Shown here one piece after another: positions 13,870 to 14,722 of a stretch of 14,722 nt of DNA (its first letter is position 1; each line of letters opens with the position of its first letter). The translations under genes were made by a program, and so were the position numbers. The stretch is from UBA2428 sp002343545 (GTDB lineage: Bacteria > Bdellovibrionota > UBA2428): assembly GCA_937952285.1 (NCBI GenBank), contig CALFZE010000038.1, forward strand, positions 1-14,722, given 5' to 3'. The notes under the pieces are model-generated. The model worked only from the letters and a program-made list of their open reading frames with translations. It did no database searches and had not been told where the DNA came from.

Positions 13870-14703
13870 ATGAAGCTACAGAAGACTTTTGGTTTCCTCG
13901 CCTTGTCGGCGTTGCTCGCGTCCTGCGCGTCGACCTCGAGCGATCGCGATCCGAGCGCGGCCGTCGATCCGCACTACCTTTCGTCGGACGGCGTGAAGTC
14001 CGTGCGTTTGGCCACGGACAGCTGCGGCGAGACTGACGGCTCGGGCCGCGCCTTCCTCTACGAGAGCGGCGGCGTCTGGTACCTGCAGATCTCGAACGCG
14101 CGTTGCGCGAATCTGCTCTTGAGCGGCGACCGCGAGTACCCGATGGACGGCTCGGGCAACCAGAACCGCTCCGGCCGCGTGTGGTTCCCGGGTCCCGGCA
14201 GCTACCGCGTGATCCTGGGCTCGAACAAGTTCGTCAGTTCCGACGGTCGCAACGGAACGGGCGACATCTTCAACGTGACGATCCGTCCGAGCTACTCGTA
14301 TCCTTCGTACCCGAGCTACCCTTCGACGGGCCGTACGACTTATACGACGCTTGAGCTGCGTAACCGTCAGGGCGAATCGAAGACCTACGAGCTTAGCAAC
14401 TGCGGGCAGCGTGGGTACGACCGCGGTACGGTTCGCGCCGAGATCGACAACGGCACGGTCAACGTGAAATTCCAGAACGTCGATCTCGATAAGTGCAACC
14501 ACTGGGACATCCTCACGGACAACGGGGACGCTTCGGGTTACGGCGAGAAGCGCTTGCCCAACGCGAGCCCGAGCTACTCGATTCCGAAGCGCTACGTTCA
14601 ATGGGGCGGTAACTCGGTCGTCGTCGTGATCTACGGCAAGGACCGCTACGGCAACCGCATCAACGAAGAACGCTTCAATCTGCGTTTCCTCGGCGCGTAC
14701 TAG
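13870..14703 (+). CDS. lipoprotein of an unrecognised paralogous family (copy 2)
   Basis: This 277-residue predicted lipoprotein has a lipobox L-A-S-C19. It is clearly a paralogue of the gene before it. The block YRVILGSNKFVSSDGRNGTG (112-131) followed by DIF is shared almost residue for residue. So are TLELRN (160-165), GTVRAEI..GTVNV (186-199), VDLDKC..WDIL..NGD (204-220) and the four mature cysteines C52, C79, C178 and C209. It differs by a flexible linker between the two halves, about residues 140-152, built from repeated Pro-Ser-Tyr units (SYPSYPSYP), and by a longer, Tyr/Arg-rich C-terminal half. ATG 13870 has a strong SD (GGAGG, six bases upstream). The gene is complete, with its stop 19 bases before the window end. 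Function is unknown; the duplication and strong translation signals suggest an envelope or surface component. Confidence 0.75.
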   Translation: MKLQKTFGFLALSALLASCASTSSDRDPSAAVDPHYLSSDGVKSVRLATDSCGETDGSGRAFLYESGGVWYLQISNARCANLLLSGDREYPMDGSGNQNRSGRVWFPGPGSYRVILGSNKFVSSDGRNGTGDIFNVTIRPSYSYPSYPSYPSTGRTTYTTLELRNRQGESKTYELSNCGQRGYDRGTVRAEIDNGTVNVKFQNVDLDKCNHWDILTDNGDASGYGEKRLPNASPSYSIPKRYVQWGGNSVVVVIYGKDRYGNRINEERFNLRFLGAY

Positions 14704-14722
14704 TCCTTAGTCCAAGTTCTGA

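Noticed and set aside
1..14722. CRISPR array, tRNA, rRNA, insertion sequence or integrase
   Set aside because: No repeated spacer units, cloverleaf, rRNA-like stretch, transposase motifs or terminal inverted repeats were seen, so horizontal origin of the left half rests on composition alone.

Overview
The window comes from a Gram-negative bacterium. It encodes two lipoproteins with lipobox signal peptides, a Sec-exported Cys-rich protein, a histidine kinase and a class III cyclase. The architecture of the signalling genes and the envelope-protein style would suit a Bdellovibrionota or other deltaproteobacteria-like lineage. That placement is a weak inference, because no rRNA or other taxonomic marker is present.

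The window falls into two compositional halves that meet near 7440-7505, at the 3' end of folC. The left half is clearly lower in GC and rich in unusual signalling and oxygenase genes. On the + strand, four tightly packed genes encode a hot-dog acyl-CoA thioesterase, a ferritin-like di-iron protein, an alpha/beta-hydrolase with an Asp in the nucleophile elbow, and a membrane histidine kinase without a partner regulator. Converging on them from the - strand are a 1187-residue composite protein and a haem-oxygenase-like metalloenzyme. The composite protein reads PilZ-like x2, FeeM-like GNAT acyltransferase, V4R-like sensor, hydrophobic segment, coiled coil, GAF, class III adenylyl cyclase. ATGA overlaps link di-iron protein to hydrolase, hydrolase to kinase, and cyclase to haem-oxygenase-like enzyme. 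Read together, the six genes look like a locus that makes, modifies and senses an acyl-derived small molecule and converts it to cAMP and phosphotransfer output. This is an inference from domain content and is the most novel item here.

The right half is GC-rich. First comes a - strand operon of four overlapping genes: a YdiI/MenI-type hot-dog hydrolase, folB, a folK-folP fusion, and folC. These cover four consecutive enzymatic steps of folate synthesis. A 164-base divergent region then leads to three + strand envelope genes with strong Shine-Dalgarno sequences. The first is a secreted DUF4347/CHAT-like (caspase-fold) protein with a coiled-coil insertion and a Cys-rich C-terminus. The other two are tandem paralogous lipoproteins of a family I do not recognise. 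Rho-independent terminators follow the first two of these genes.

I saw no tRNA, rRNA, CRISPR array, insertion sequence or integrase. The left gene cluster may continue beyond position 1.
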